This document shows positions 26,495-34,686 of a stretch of DNA of 35,480 nt, piece by piece (positions within the stretch are counted from its first letter, which is position 1; every line of letters begins with the position of its first letter). The notes beneath the pieces are model-generated. The model did no database searches and had not been told where the DNA came from. It saw nothing but the letters and a program-made list of their open reading frames with translations. The stretch is from contig JAJJLU010003721.1 in assembly GCA_023807065.1 (NCBI GenBank), positions 1 through 35,480 of the forward strand, in the 5' to 3' direction. Source of the stretch: Isotricha intestinalis (lineage: Eukaryota > Ciliophora > Litostomatea > Vestibuliferida > Isotrichidae). The translations under genes were made by a program, and so were the position numbers.

Positions 26495-28762
26495 ATGTTT
26501 GAAAATGCATTTAATTACCTTTCCGAAAAAAATAACATTTCAATAAGTTTTTGTTCAAGTCAAACAAAAGGTTGTAATGCAAAAAACATATTATCTGAAA
26601 ATCCAAAAAGTATTTGGCTTTCAGATAAAAATGTTCCACAAACAATAATAATAAATTTATCATCAATGACAAAATCTCCATCAAATTATTTTAAATATTT
26701 TGGAATTTTTTGTTGGCATGCTTATTCAACAAATCCAAAAATAATTCAAGTTTCTTTTTCTGAAAATAACAATAAATATTATGTAATAGGAGAATTTGAA
26801 TTAAGTATGTCACCTTCTCCTCAATTTTTTCAATTTGATAATATTACAATTAAAAAAAATATTAAAAAAATAAAGTATTTAAAATTAATTGTTAAAGAAA
26901 CATTTGGAGGAAATAGAACTTATATTAACCAAATATTTTTATATGATGATAAAGTTGATATTAATCATAATTTTTCTTTAAGTAATTATGAAGAAAATTT
27001 AGAAGAAAGTGAAAAAGAAGATGATGATAATAAAGTATTTAAACCAATAACTCCTTCGAAAGAAGTAAAAAAATATAATATATATTCTAAAAAAAATAAA
27101 AATGAAAATGTAAAAAATTTGAAAAAAAATTCAGATTTAGATTTATTGGATGATGAAATGAAAGAGAAAAAATTAAAAAAAATTGAAAAAATTTTAAAAT
27201 CAAAAATATTAAATAATATAACAGTTAAAAATGAAAAAGAAACAATAAATGAAGAATCAAATATAAATAAATATATAACACCAGAAAATGAATATAACTA
27301 TGAAGAAGAAGAAGAAAAATTAAAATCTCCTAAAATAAATTTAAATGATTATTTATCAGATGAAAATTCTAAATTTCAATCAATATCATCTCATCAAAGA
27401 AATAAAATATATAATGTTTCTAATTTAATGACTGGAAATCAAACTGAAAGTGAAGATCCTTTTAAAACAAATAACTTTAATTCTCATACAACTACTTATT
27501 CAACTTATAATAATAAAAGAAATTTAACTCCAATTCCTAAATCAAGTAAACCTTTTTTTAGATCTCCAATTATTAATGATAATAATAGTAATAAAAGTAA
27601 AAATGAAAAAAAAATTAAAAATAAATATGATATTAATAAAGGAAATAATAATAATAATGAAAATAATGATTATAAAAGATTAGAAGATCAATTAAAAGAA
27701 ATGGAAGATCAATTAAAATTATTAGAACCTAATTATGATATGGGAAAAAATTTATCTCATTCAAAAAGTTATAATTTTTTACCAAAAGAATCAAATTCAA
27801 AAAGAATTGAATCTAAACAGAATAATCCTTTTGTAAATTTAAATAATAATAATAAAACTAATTATAATAATGTAAATATACAATCAATAAAAAAAGAAGA
27901 ATCAATAAATCAAAATCCAAATAAAGATGTAATTGAAAATTTAAATAGTTTAAATACTAATAGAGTTGTTATTAGTGAAGAAAGAATAAATATTATAGAA
28001 AATAAAATTAATAATTTAGAAAATGATATATTTGAAATGAAAAACCAATTTAATAAAATTTCAAATGATATTCAAACTTTAATTTCAATGAAAGAATCAC
28101 ATAATAATAATAATAATACTGATTCAAGTCAATTAGTTCAAATTGTTTTAAATGAATGTGAAAAATTAATAAATTTAAAATTTTCAGAATTTAATTATCA
28201 AATAAATAGTCATCAATATTCAAACAGAATTTCACATGATTATTATCCTAATTATAATACAATATCTCTTGATTCAGATTTAAATTCTTTAGAAATAAGA
28301 TTAAATAAAAAAATTGATGAAAGATTAAATATTTTAGCAAATAATATTCAAAATCAAATAAATGATAATTTATTAGTTCCTTCAATTAGAAATATTGAAA
28401 ATACAATGAAAAATAATATGAATGAAATTAAAGATAGATTAACTCAATTAAATTTAAATTCAAATAATAATAATTTTAATCAAAGTGAAGGAACAAGTTT
28501 TGTTGATTCATATAGAGTTAGTAAATCTTTGTTTACTTCTCAAAATGAACTTAGGTCTTCTTCTCTTAAAAGAAATGAAAAATTAGAAGAAATTAATAAA
28601 TTAGGAGAAAAGTTATATGATAAATTAGTTGAAAAAGAAAAAAAATTACAAGAATTTAAAAATGAAACTACTAATTATTTTAAAAGAAAATTAAAAAATG
28701 ATGAAAGAAAATTCACAAATAGTATAAATAGTTTAAATTCACAAAGTAATAATATTAATTAA
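26495..28762 (+). CDS. Discoidin-like domain plus coiled-coil protein
   Basis: I place the start at the ATG at 26495, giving 755 residues. The open frame extends 20 codons further up, but only from a GTG, and that part is an AT-rich leader. Residues 1-155 look like a galactose-binding (F5/8 type C or SUN-like) beta-sandwich: NILSENPKSIWLS near the start, a central YFGIFCWHA, and a closing FGGNRTYINQIFLYDD, which is the usual last strand. The middle is Asn/Lys/Ser-rich and disordered. Coiled coils follow near residues 395-415 (a repeated LKEMEDQLK pattern), 505-550 and at the C-terminus. There is no signal peptide, so it acts in the cytoplasm or nucleus. Cytosolic proteins with such N-terminal domains include centriolar and intraflagellar-transport components, which would suit the neighbourhood, but I cannot name an orthologue. 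Confidence 0.68.
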   Translation: MFENAFNYLSEKNNISISFCSSQTKGCNAKNILSENPKSIWLSDKNVPQTIIINLSSMTKSPSNYFKYFGIFCWHAYSTNPKIIQVSFSENNNKYYVIGEFELSMSPSPQFFQFDNITIKKNIKKIKYLKLIVKETFGGNRTYINQIFLYDDKVDINHNFSLSNYEENLEESEKEDDDNKVFKPITPSKEVKKYNIYSKKNKNENVKNLKKNSDLDLLDDEMKEKKLKKIEKILKSKILNNITVKNEKETINEESNINKYITPENEYNYEEEEEKLKSPKINLNDYLSDENSKFQSISSHQRNKIYNVSNLMTGNQTESEDPFKTNNFNSHTTTYSTYNNKRNLTPIPKSSKPFFRSPIINDNNSNKSKNEKKIKNKYDINKGNNNNNENNDYKRLEDQLKEMEDQLKLLEPNYDMGKNLSHSKSYNFLPKESNSKRIESKQNNPFVNLNNNNKTNYNNVNIQSIKKEESINQNPNKDVIENLNSLNTNRVVISEERINIIENKINNLENDIFEMKNQFNKISNDIQTLISMKESHNNNNNTDSSQLVQIVLNECEKLINLKFSEFNYQINSHQYSNRISHDYYPNYNTISLDSDLNSLEIRLNKKIDERLNILANNIQNQINDNLLVPSIRNIENTMKNNMNEIKDRLTQLNLNSNNNNFNQSEGTSFVDSYRVSKSLFTSQNELRSSSLKRNEKLEEINKLGEKLYDKLVEKEKKLQEFKNETTNYFKRKLKNDERKFTNSINSLNSQSNNIN

Positions 28763-29173
28763 GTAAAAGAAAATAATATTTTTTTGTATGACTTATTATA
28801 ATTTTTTAATTTAATTTTTTAATAAATTTCAAAAAGAAATTATTATTTCCTGTTATTCAATTTTTTTCTTATAAATAATAAATAAAAATATTTGTAAATT
28901 CAGATTAAAACTATTAATCCATATTAAAAAAACAAAAATTAATATAAACTATTTTAAGACTTCTTTTTCCTATTTTTAGGAAATTGAAACTTCTTTAAAT
29001 TAATAAATATTATAAAAAACAAAAAATTTATTCATTTGATTTTAATAAATTAAAAAGGAAATAAAATATTCTTAAATAAAATTGAAACTCATTTATTTCC
29101 AATAAAATGAATATATATTAATAATTAAAATGAAAATCCTAAAACAAAAATTAAAAAAACAAAAATAAAATAA
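28763..29173. other. Convergent spacer
   Basis: These 411 bases lie between two converging genes. I see only AT-rich sequence. A short perfect palindrome, ttccta-tttt-taggaa, sits at 28967-28982. No coding remnant is evident. Confidence 0.5.
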
Positions 29174-30082
29174 TTATTTGTTTTTAGCATTATTCATAAC
29201 TTCCTCTTTAACTTTTTCACAGAAAAGTTTTTTTTTATTCATTAATAAAGTTCTTTTTCTTAAACTTAAATTATGCATTCTTTCAGAAAATTCTTTAAAA
29301 TTCATTCTTTCTTTTTTTTTCCCAGTTCTTTTAATATTTCCTTTTTCATCTTTTCTTTCAATATCAAAAATATCATTAATAGCATTATCTAATCCATTAT
29401 TATTTCTAACAACTAAAACTTCTAAAGTATCTTCTTCAGTAATTTCTCCTTTTCTTTCTTTATCAAACATTAAAAACTGAATTAAATGATATAATTTTTT
29501 AGGTTCTCTTTCTTTTTCATCAATTAAACATCTTTTATACATTCTCTCATATTCATCATATGAAATAAATCCATCTAAATTTGTATCAACTTCCCAAATC
29601 ATTAATTTTATTTCATTTTTATTAAAAGTTTTTGTTAATCTCTTAAATATTTTTCTTAAGGCTTTTTTACCAAATTTTTGAGATTTTAATTTTTTTTCTT
29701 CTTCTTCTGGATCTTTATAATCTATTACATTTTGATTTTCATTTTGTTCTTCTTCATTCTGCTTTTTTTCTTCATCTTCTTTAAATTTCTTTTTCTGTTC
29801 TACTAATGATTTCCTTTTAGGTTTTCCTGCTAATGTTTTTGATTTAAAATTACTTTTTGTTGATTTCATTTGTTTTGCTTTTGCCTTTTCGTTTATTTCT
29901 TTTAAATATTTTTTCTGCTTTGAATTCTCATCTGATGATTTCTCTTTCTCTAAATCACATAAATATTGAAATACTCCTTCAAAATATAGTTTTTCTTTAT
30001 TCTTTATTTCAATTTTATCCATTTTTTCCTGTTGAGTTAACTTCTTTTGTTTTTCTTCGTTAGCTCCATAATTATCTCCCAT
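29174..30082 (-). CDS. EF-hand protein, possibly axonemal
   Basis: I place the start at the ATG at 30082 (302 residues). The frame continues to an ATG at 30172, which would add 30 residues of Phe/Tyr/Leu from a very AT-rich stretch; that looks like untranslated leader. The N-terminal half is Lys/Glu-rich and probably helical. A canonical EF-hand loop, DTNLDGFISYDE, is at 166-177, and a degenerate one, DKERKGEITEED, about 36 residues later. A further helix-loop-helix with MNFKEF follows. The pattern of EVD-x-x-x-DG-x-I-S-Y-DE with a following YKRC and LFD/LMFDKE stretch resembles EF-hand proteins found in flagellar proteomes, but I cannot name it. It should bind at least one calcium ion. Products near it (SPEF2, NDK-like) make an axonemal site plausible; this is inference. 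Confidence 0.75.
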   Translation of the reverse strand: MGDNYGANEEKQKKLTQQEKMDKIEIKNKEKLYFEGVFQYLCDLEKEKSSDENSKQKKYLKEINEKAKAKQMKSTKSNFKSKTLAGKPKRKSLVEQKKKFKEDEEKKQNEEEQNENQNVIDYKDPEEEEKKLKSQKFGKKALRKIFKRLTKTFNKNEIKLMIWEVDTNLDGFISYDEYERMYKRCLIDEKEREPKKLYHLIQFLMFDKERKGEITEEDTLEVLVVRNNNGLDNAINDIFDIERKDEKGNIKRTGKKKERMNFKEFSERMHNLSLRKRTLLMNKKKLFCEKVKEEVMNNAKNK

Positions 30083-30669
30083 CAAAAAATTATAAAAAAA
30101 TATCAAATATTTATTAAAAAAAAATAAATAAAAATGTAAAAACCCGTTTTTCATAAAAATCAATCGACTCATAATTATTAATTCTAAGAAGTTTGTTTAG
30201 TCACAAATTTAATATTATCATAAGATTATAATATAATAGAATATAAATGTATTTTTTGTTCTGCAGAAACAAAAGGAATTAAATTGAAAAGTAGTATTTA
30301 TTTAAATATTTTATAAGTGAAATCCTATTATAATATTAAATAGAGTTTATTTATTCATCACTTTTAATTGAAATAGATTATGTTTCAATTTATATTGATG
30401 TATCTTCTTAATTATATAAATGAAATAGAAAGAGTTAAGATTATTTGAAGATAGTTATAAGGGAGTTAGAAGTTACTTAAAAAATATTTATTTTTTCTTT
30501 GGTTTTTTTTAATTTTTTTTTTTTTTTTTTTACTTTTTTCAAATTTATAAAATTTTGTTACACTAAATAAACTTGTAATTGTAAAATAATAATAAATATT
30601 TTTTATATTCATCAATATAAATATTGTTTTTAAAATTTTTATTATATATATTCATTAAAAGGAAATAAA
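30083..30669. promoter_or_regulatory. Divergent intergenic region with a 19-T run
   Basis: These 587 bases lie between the EF-hand gene (minus) and the Myb gene (plus) and should hold both promoters. A run of 19 T occupies 30513-30531. A stop-free plus-strand stretch (30429-30497) reads LRLFEDSYKGVRSYLKN and may be a coding remnant, but no family is evident. Nothing else stands out. Confidence 0.45.
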
Positions 30670-31560
30670 ATGTTTAAAGTATCTCCAATAGAAAATGAAT
30701 TATTATTAACAGAAATGGGCAATTGTTCATTTTTTGAAAATAATAAACCTAAAAACACTCCCAAATTTATAATAACTCAACCAGAATCTCAAAATGTAAA
30801 TCTTCAAAAGAAAAAGAATCGTCAATTAATATCTCTTTCAATAAATAAATTAAATTCATCAAATGGAAGATGGAGTAAAGAAGAACATGATAAATTTATT
30901 GAAGGAATAATAAAATTTGGAAATGATTGGAAAAAAGTTCAAAAATATGTTTCTACTAGATCAAGTACTCAAGCTCGTTCTCACGCTCAGAAATTCTTAT
31001 TAAAATTAAAAAATAATAAATATTTAAAAAAATATAATATTGATATTTCACTTAGTTGGTCTAAACTTATTCAATCACTTAAAAATTCTTTTAATGATGA
31101 AATTTTATTACAAATTTTAAAGGATTCTTCTTATAATAATATTAAAAATAAAAGAAAAATTGTTAAAGCAAATAAAAAACTAATTAAAACCGATGAAATA
31201 AATATTATTAATAAAAATAATGAAATTGAAAAGGAATTAAATAAAGATGATGATATTATATTTTCAACTACTTCTGAATATTCTTTTTCTTTTGATGATA
31301 AAAAAGAAAATATAAATGATTTTTTGTTTTATCAAATGGGAAATATTCCTGAAAAAAATTCAATAAATTGTAATGATACTGATTATATAAGGGATTTTAT
31401 TCAAAATTTTAATAAAAAAAATGTAAATGATTCGGATTTTAATGACAATGATTCTAATATTTTTTATAATAATTCCACTATTTTATCAAATAATTCTATT
31501 AAAAAAAAATATTCAAATGAAAAAAGAGAAAATTTAAATATTTCCTTAAATGAAATATAA
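30670..31560 (+). CDS. SHAQKYF-class Myb transcription factor
   Basis: The 296-residue protein carries one Myb/SANT repeat at about 65-113, opening with GRWSKEEHDKFIEG and ending with ARSHAQKF (102-109), the signature of the SHAQKYF class of single-repeat Myb proteins. Spaced aromatic residues W68 and W87, with Y93 at the third position, are as in that class. The class binds DNA and regulates transcription in plants, amoebae and ciliates. The rest is Asn/Lys/Asp-rich and probably disordered, with a leucine-containing helix near 115-150. It starts at the first ATG after a leader ending in ggaaataaa. Targets cannot be told from the sequence. Confidence 0.93.
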   Translation: MFKVSPIENELLLTEMGNCSFFENNKPKNTPKFIITQPESQNVNLQKKKNRQLISLSINKLNSSNGRWSKEEHDKFIEGIIKFGNDWKKVQKYVSTRSSTQARSHAQKFLLKLKNNKYLKKYNIDISLSWSKLIQSLKNSFNDEILLQILKDSSYNNIKNKRKIVKANKKLIKTDEINIINKNNEIEKELNKDDDIIFSTTSEYSFSFDDKKENINDFLFYQMGNIPEKNSINCNDTDYIRDFIQNFNKKNVNDSDFNDNDSNIFYNNSTILSNNSIKKKYSNEKRENLNISLNEI

Positions 31561-32145
31561 AGAATCAAATTTTTAGATTCAACAAATAAATAATAAATAT
31601 AACTTAATTCTTTCAATATAAATTATCTTTTATTATTTTTAAAAATCTATTTCATTCTTTAAAGGCTTTAGATAATAAAATAGAATGAAAGAACAGTTGT
31701 TTTGAATTTATATAAATAATATTTATATAAAAATGTAAAAATAGAATATAATTATAAAATAAAAAATTTAAAAATTATAAAGAAATAATAATGTTAATAA
31801 GGTAATATATTGATGAATATTAATAAGATGAAAAGATGATGAAAGGAAGTCTCTCTTGTGTTAATTATGATTCTCTATATTTTATATATCTCTTCCTATT
31901 AAGTCATCTTACATTATTTCCCTATATCAATATATCATCCTTCTATTCTTCTTCACCCTCTAATTTAATTTTTTCTTATTTTTTATATATTTTTATTATT
32001 CTTTTATTCATTTCTATTTTATTTCTTTTTTTTTTTTCTAATTATTATTTATTCAATTTATTACATATTATTATTTCTATATTTTTAATAAACTTTTTAT
32101 TTCACAAAATTTTTGTTTTCATATAATTAATAAGAATATTAAATA
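31561..32145. other. Spacer with an unusual pyrimidine-rich block
   Basis: These 585 bases lie between the Myb gene (plus) and the second pepsin-like gene (minus). A 9-bp inverted repeat (31650-31658 with 31682-31690) lies about 90 bases after the Myb stop. From about 31845 to 31970 the plus strand is rich in C as well as T, unlike other spacers. A 96-codon open frame (31836-32126) covers it and would encode a very hydrophobic peptide, but it uses CTC, CCC and TCC codons that true genes here avoid, so I do not call it. Confidence 0.5.
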
Positions 32146-33369
32146 TTATATTAAATTTAAATTTAAAGGTTTATAATCATAATTTTCATCTTCTAATTCA
32201 TTGGCTCTTATTCTTCTTGGTTTATTTTTTATTAACTTTACAATTACAAAAGATAAAATAATTATTATTATAAGTAAACCAATTAAAAGAATAATAACAA
32301 CTATTATAAAATAATTATTATTATTTTTAAATTGATAAATAGCAATTTTTGATTCTTCATTGATTATCATAGGATATTTTTCAAAAAAAATTTGACCCAA
32401 AGACCATTTCAAAGGTGCAGATAAATCATGAAAAACTAGACAATATTTTTTTTTATTATAAACTTTAAATAAATCTTTATGAGTTAATTTAAAAGTATAA
32501 TTCAATTTTGTATTTACAATTTTAACTTCTTTAAAATTTTTAGTATCAATATCTTCATCACAAACAAAATATATATATTTAATTTCTGAATAATTCATAT
32601 ATTCATATTTGCATTTTTTTTTTTCAATCAAAGGAAAGAAAAAAGTTTCATTAATTAAATTAAAATAAGAGTTTTTAACAATAATTCCTCTTAAATTATA
32701 ATTCATTATAATTCTAGGATTTTTCTCTTCTATATCATTATATATAATTTTTTCAAATTTAATAAATATATTTTTATAACCATATTCAAAAGAAGTTATT
32801 ACTTCTGTATAATTTGAATTATAAGGTTTTGTTCCAATGATAAGTTCACCTGAATTTTCATTTAAATAATGAATTTGAAAAATATGATCATCAGTTAAAC
32901 CATTTTTTTTTAATTGATATTTAAAATTTTTTTCATCTTTAAAAACCGGAGCTTGAAAACCTAATACTCCATATTTTAAAGAACCATTATTACTACTGTT
33001 ATATAAATAATTAAAATTAAAATTTTCAATTAATTTCTCCTGAATATAAAAATTTTCTTGAGCAAAACAATAAGAAAAATATTTAGACCCATACTGATAA
33101 AAAACTCTAGGATCTTCAACAAATTTATAAGTTTTTGAATTATTAGAATATAATCCTCCTAATGAAATGTCTGGAACATAAGTTAATCTTGAGTTAAAAT
33201 CAAATAAGAAATTAACATTTACTTTTGGAGTTCCTAATGATAATTGAGCCAAAATATTATTATCAAATAAATAATTTTCATTAAAATTTGGAAATTCTTT
33301 TATGAATGGGATAGATATATATATTGAAAAAATTACAGGTAAAAAAATAAATGAAAATATTAATTTCAT
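32146..33369 (-). CDS. Membrane-anchored pepsin-like pseudoprotease
   Basis: The 407-residue protein has a signal peptide (about 1-17), a pepsin-like body, one transmembrane helix (about 350-375) and a basic cytosolic tail. LSLGTP at 43-48 and the late motif WSLGQIFFEKYPMII are clear pepsin-family features (the usual wording is WILGDVFLRKY). The first active-site triad is Asp57-Phe-Asn instead of DTG. At the second site, near residue 220, the sequence is MNYN, with no Asp, so it cannot work as a normal aspartic protease. There are many N-x-S/T sites. The tail contains YKPL, which fits a tyrosine sorting signal for endocytosis. It is a distant relative of the protein at 14317-15495. I infer a binding or receptor role, not proteolysis. 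Confidence 0.78.
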   Translation of the reverse strand: MKLIFSFIFLPVIFSIYISIPFIKEFPNFNENYLFDNNILAQLSLGTPKVNVNFLFDFNSRLTYVPDISLGGLYSNNSKTYKFVEDPRVFYQYGSKYFSYCFAQENFYIQEKLIENFNFNYLYNSSNNGSLKYGVLGFQAPVFKDEKNFKYQLKKNGLTDDHIFQIHYLNENSGELIIGTKPYNSNYTEVITSFEYGYKNIFIKFEKIIYNDIEEKNPRIIMNYNLRGIIVKNSYFNLINETFFFPLIEKKKCKYEYMNYSEIKYIYFVCDEDIDTKNFKEVKIVNTKLNYTFKLTHKDLFKVYNKKKYCLVFHDLSAPLKWSLGQIFFEKYPMIINEESKIAIYQFKNNNNYFIIVVIILLIGLLIIIIILSFVIVKLIKNKPRRIRANELEDENYDYKPLNLNLI

Positions 33370-33431
33370 TATTTGAAATATTTAATAAAATAATATATAT
33401 TTAAAAAATAATTAAGATATATTATGCCATC

Positions 33432-34379
33432 TTATTCTATAAAATGTTGACTTATTCCAATAACTTTACAAGTTAAATCAAAAATAGAAGTAGGTTTATT
33501 TAACTTTAAATTTAATATATCATTTTTAGATTCCCCAGATAAAGTTTGATTTGAAATATATATATTAAAATAAAAAGGATTTGTATCATTTATTTTTATA
33601 TTATTACTTATATCAGTTAAGCATTTTGAACATGATTGATTTTTTTTAATATAAGTGTTGAAAATATCATTTTCTTCATTTAATTTTAATTTTCCTTTAT
33701 TATTAAATTTATATATTTCTTTACCTAATAAATCATAATAATTTGAAACTGAATAATAATTTCCTATATAAATATCCATTCCTTGAAAACCAATTTTTGC
33801 TTCTTGAACTTCTTTTAAAGAAACATCAAAATTTTCTTTTTCATTTAAATTTCTTTTTCCTATTGAAATTTCTTTTAAATAATTTTCTGAATGATTAAAT
33901 TTACTAAAATTATAAAAAAATAAAAATAAAATTGTCATAGTTAAAATTATAGAACTTCCTTTCTTTATATTATTACTACTTTTTCTTCCAGTTTGACTTA
34001 TGAAAATCTTTTTTTTATTTTTTGTTTGTTCTAAACAAATTGGACAAATTTGTTCTTTTAATAATTTTTTAAGTTTTAAATTTTCTTTTTTTAATTTTTT
34101 ATTTTCTATAGTTAATTTTTCAAATAAAGCTTTTTTCTTTTGACGATATCTTTTAGCACTTTCTTTATTAATTTGTTTAATTTTTGCTTTTTTTGTTTCA
34201 ATTTCTGTTTCTATTTCTTTTTCTTTATTTATTAAAAGTAAATTTTCAATATCATCAAATTCATTTAAATTATTTGATATTGTTAATCCAATATCATCAT
34301 AATGATTCATATTTAATTCATTAAAAAGTTGATTATTTTTTTCTTCTTCAAATTGAAAAGTGAATACTTTATCTTCCAT
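33432..34379 (-). CDS. ER-membrane-tethered bZIP transcription factor
   Basis: I place the start at the ATG at 34379 (315 residues); the frame runs 13 codons further up, but only to a GTG. An acidic N-terminal region (1-60) may activate transcription. The basic region N71-x7-R79 reads NKESAKRYRQKKK and is followed by a leucine zipper with Leu at 89, 96 and 103. A CPIC motif comes next, then a single transmembrane helix (about 140-158). About 155 residues follow with several N-x-S/T sites, so they are probably lumenal. A bZIP before one membrane span is the layout of ATF6, CREB3 and plant bZIP17/28, which are released by proteolysis under ER stress. By analogy it may be a stress-regulated factor; the lumenal part resembles nothing I know. 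The basic region has Tyr78 where Cys or Ser is usual. Confidence 0.86.
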   Translation of the reverse strand: MEDKVFTFQFEEEKNNQLFNELNMNHYDDIGLTISNNLNEFDDIENLLLINKEKEIETEIETKKAKIKQINKESAKRYRQKKKALFEKLTIENKKLKKENLKLKKLLKEQICPICLEQTKNKKKIFISQTGRKSSNNIKKGSSIILTMTILFLFFYNFSKFNHSENYLKEISIGKRNLNEKENFDVSLKEVQEAKIGFQGMDIYIGNYYSVSNYYDLLGKEIYKFNNKGKLKLNEENDIFNTYIKKNQSCSKCLTDISNNIKINDTNPFYFNIYISNQTLSGESKNDILNLKLNKPTSIFDLTCKVIGISQHFIE

Positions 34380-34686
34380 ATTATTATTTGTATTAATTGC
34401 TAAAATTATATTAAGCACTAATTAAGATTATAATTGATTAAATATTTACGTCATTTAAAATAATAATTATATTAAATAAAATAATGTCTTATATTAAGTA
34501 TTATGATTAATACAAATTTTCTTTCTTTTCTTTTTTCTATTCGTCACAATCCTAAATTTATAGAACAAAAAATCAAAATATTTATAAAGAATTATATTAT
34601 TAAAAAAGTTTATTATTTTCAAAAAAGCTTAATTTTAAATTTTATCATTTAAAAATAAAATATAAAAAAATAAATAAAAAAATTAA
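34380..34686. promoter_or_regulatory. Divergent promoter region
   Basis: These 307 bases separate the bZIP gene (minus) from the NDK-like gene (plus). The last 60 bases before the plus-strand ATG are an A-rich leader. A C-containing stretch near 34540 (cgtcacaatccta) stands out against the AT-rich background, but I cannot assign it a function. Confidence 0.5.

Noticed and set aside
30083..30172. Thirty-codon Phe/Tyr-rich extension of the EF-hand gene, possible signal anchor
   Set aside because: The stretch has leader-like composition and the rest of the protein is cytosolic in character. The ATG at 30172 exists, so this is a preference, not proof.
31650..31690. Hairpin after the Myb gene as a terminator
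   Set aside because: A 9-bp stem with a 23-base loop is weak in AT-rich DNA, and eukaryotic genes do not use such terminators.
31836..32126. Small four-span membrane protein
   Set aside because: Codon use is unlike genuine genes in this window and there is no recognisable family; kept only as a compositional finding.
31836..32126. Minus strand as a Gln-rich gene if TAA and TAG were read as Gln
   Set aside because: All conserved genes here use TAA and TAG as stops and CAA for Gln. Open frames appear easily in AT-rich DNA once those stops are ignored.
34380..34418. Thirteen-codon upstream extension of the bZIP gene
   Set aside because: It begins with GTG; the first ATG in frame is at 34379.
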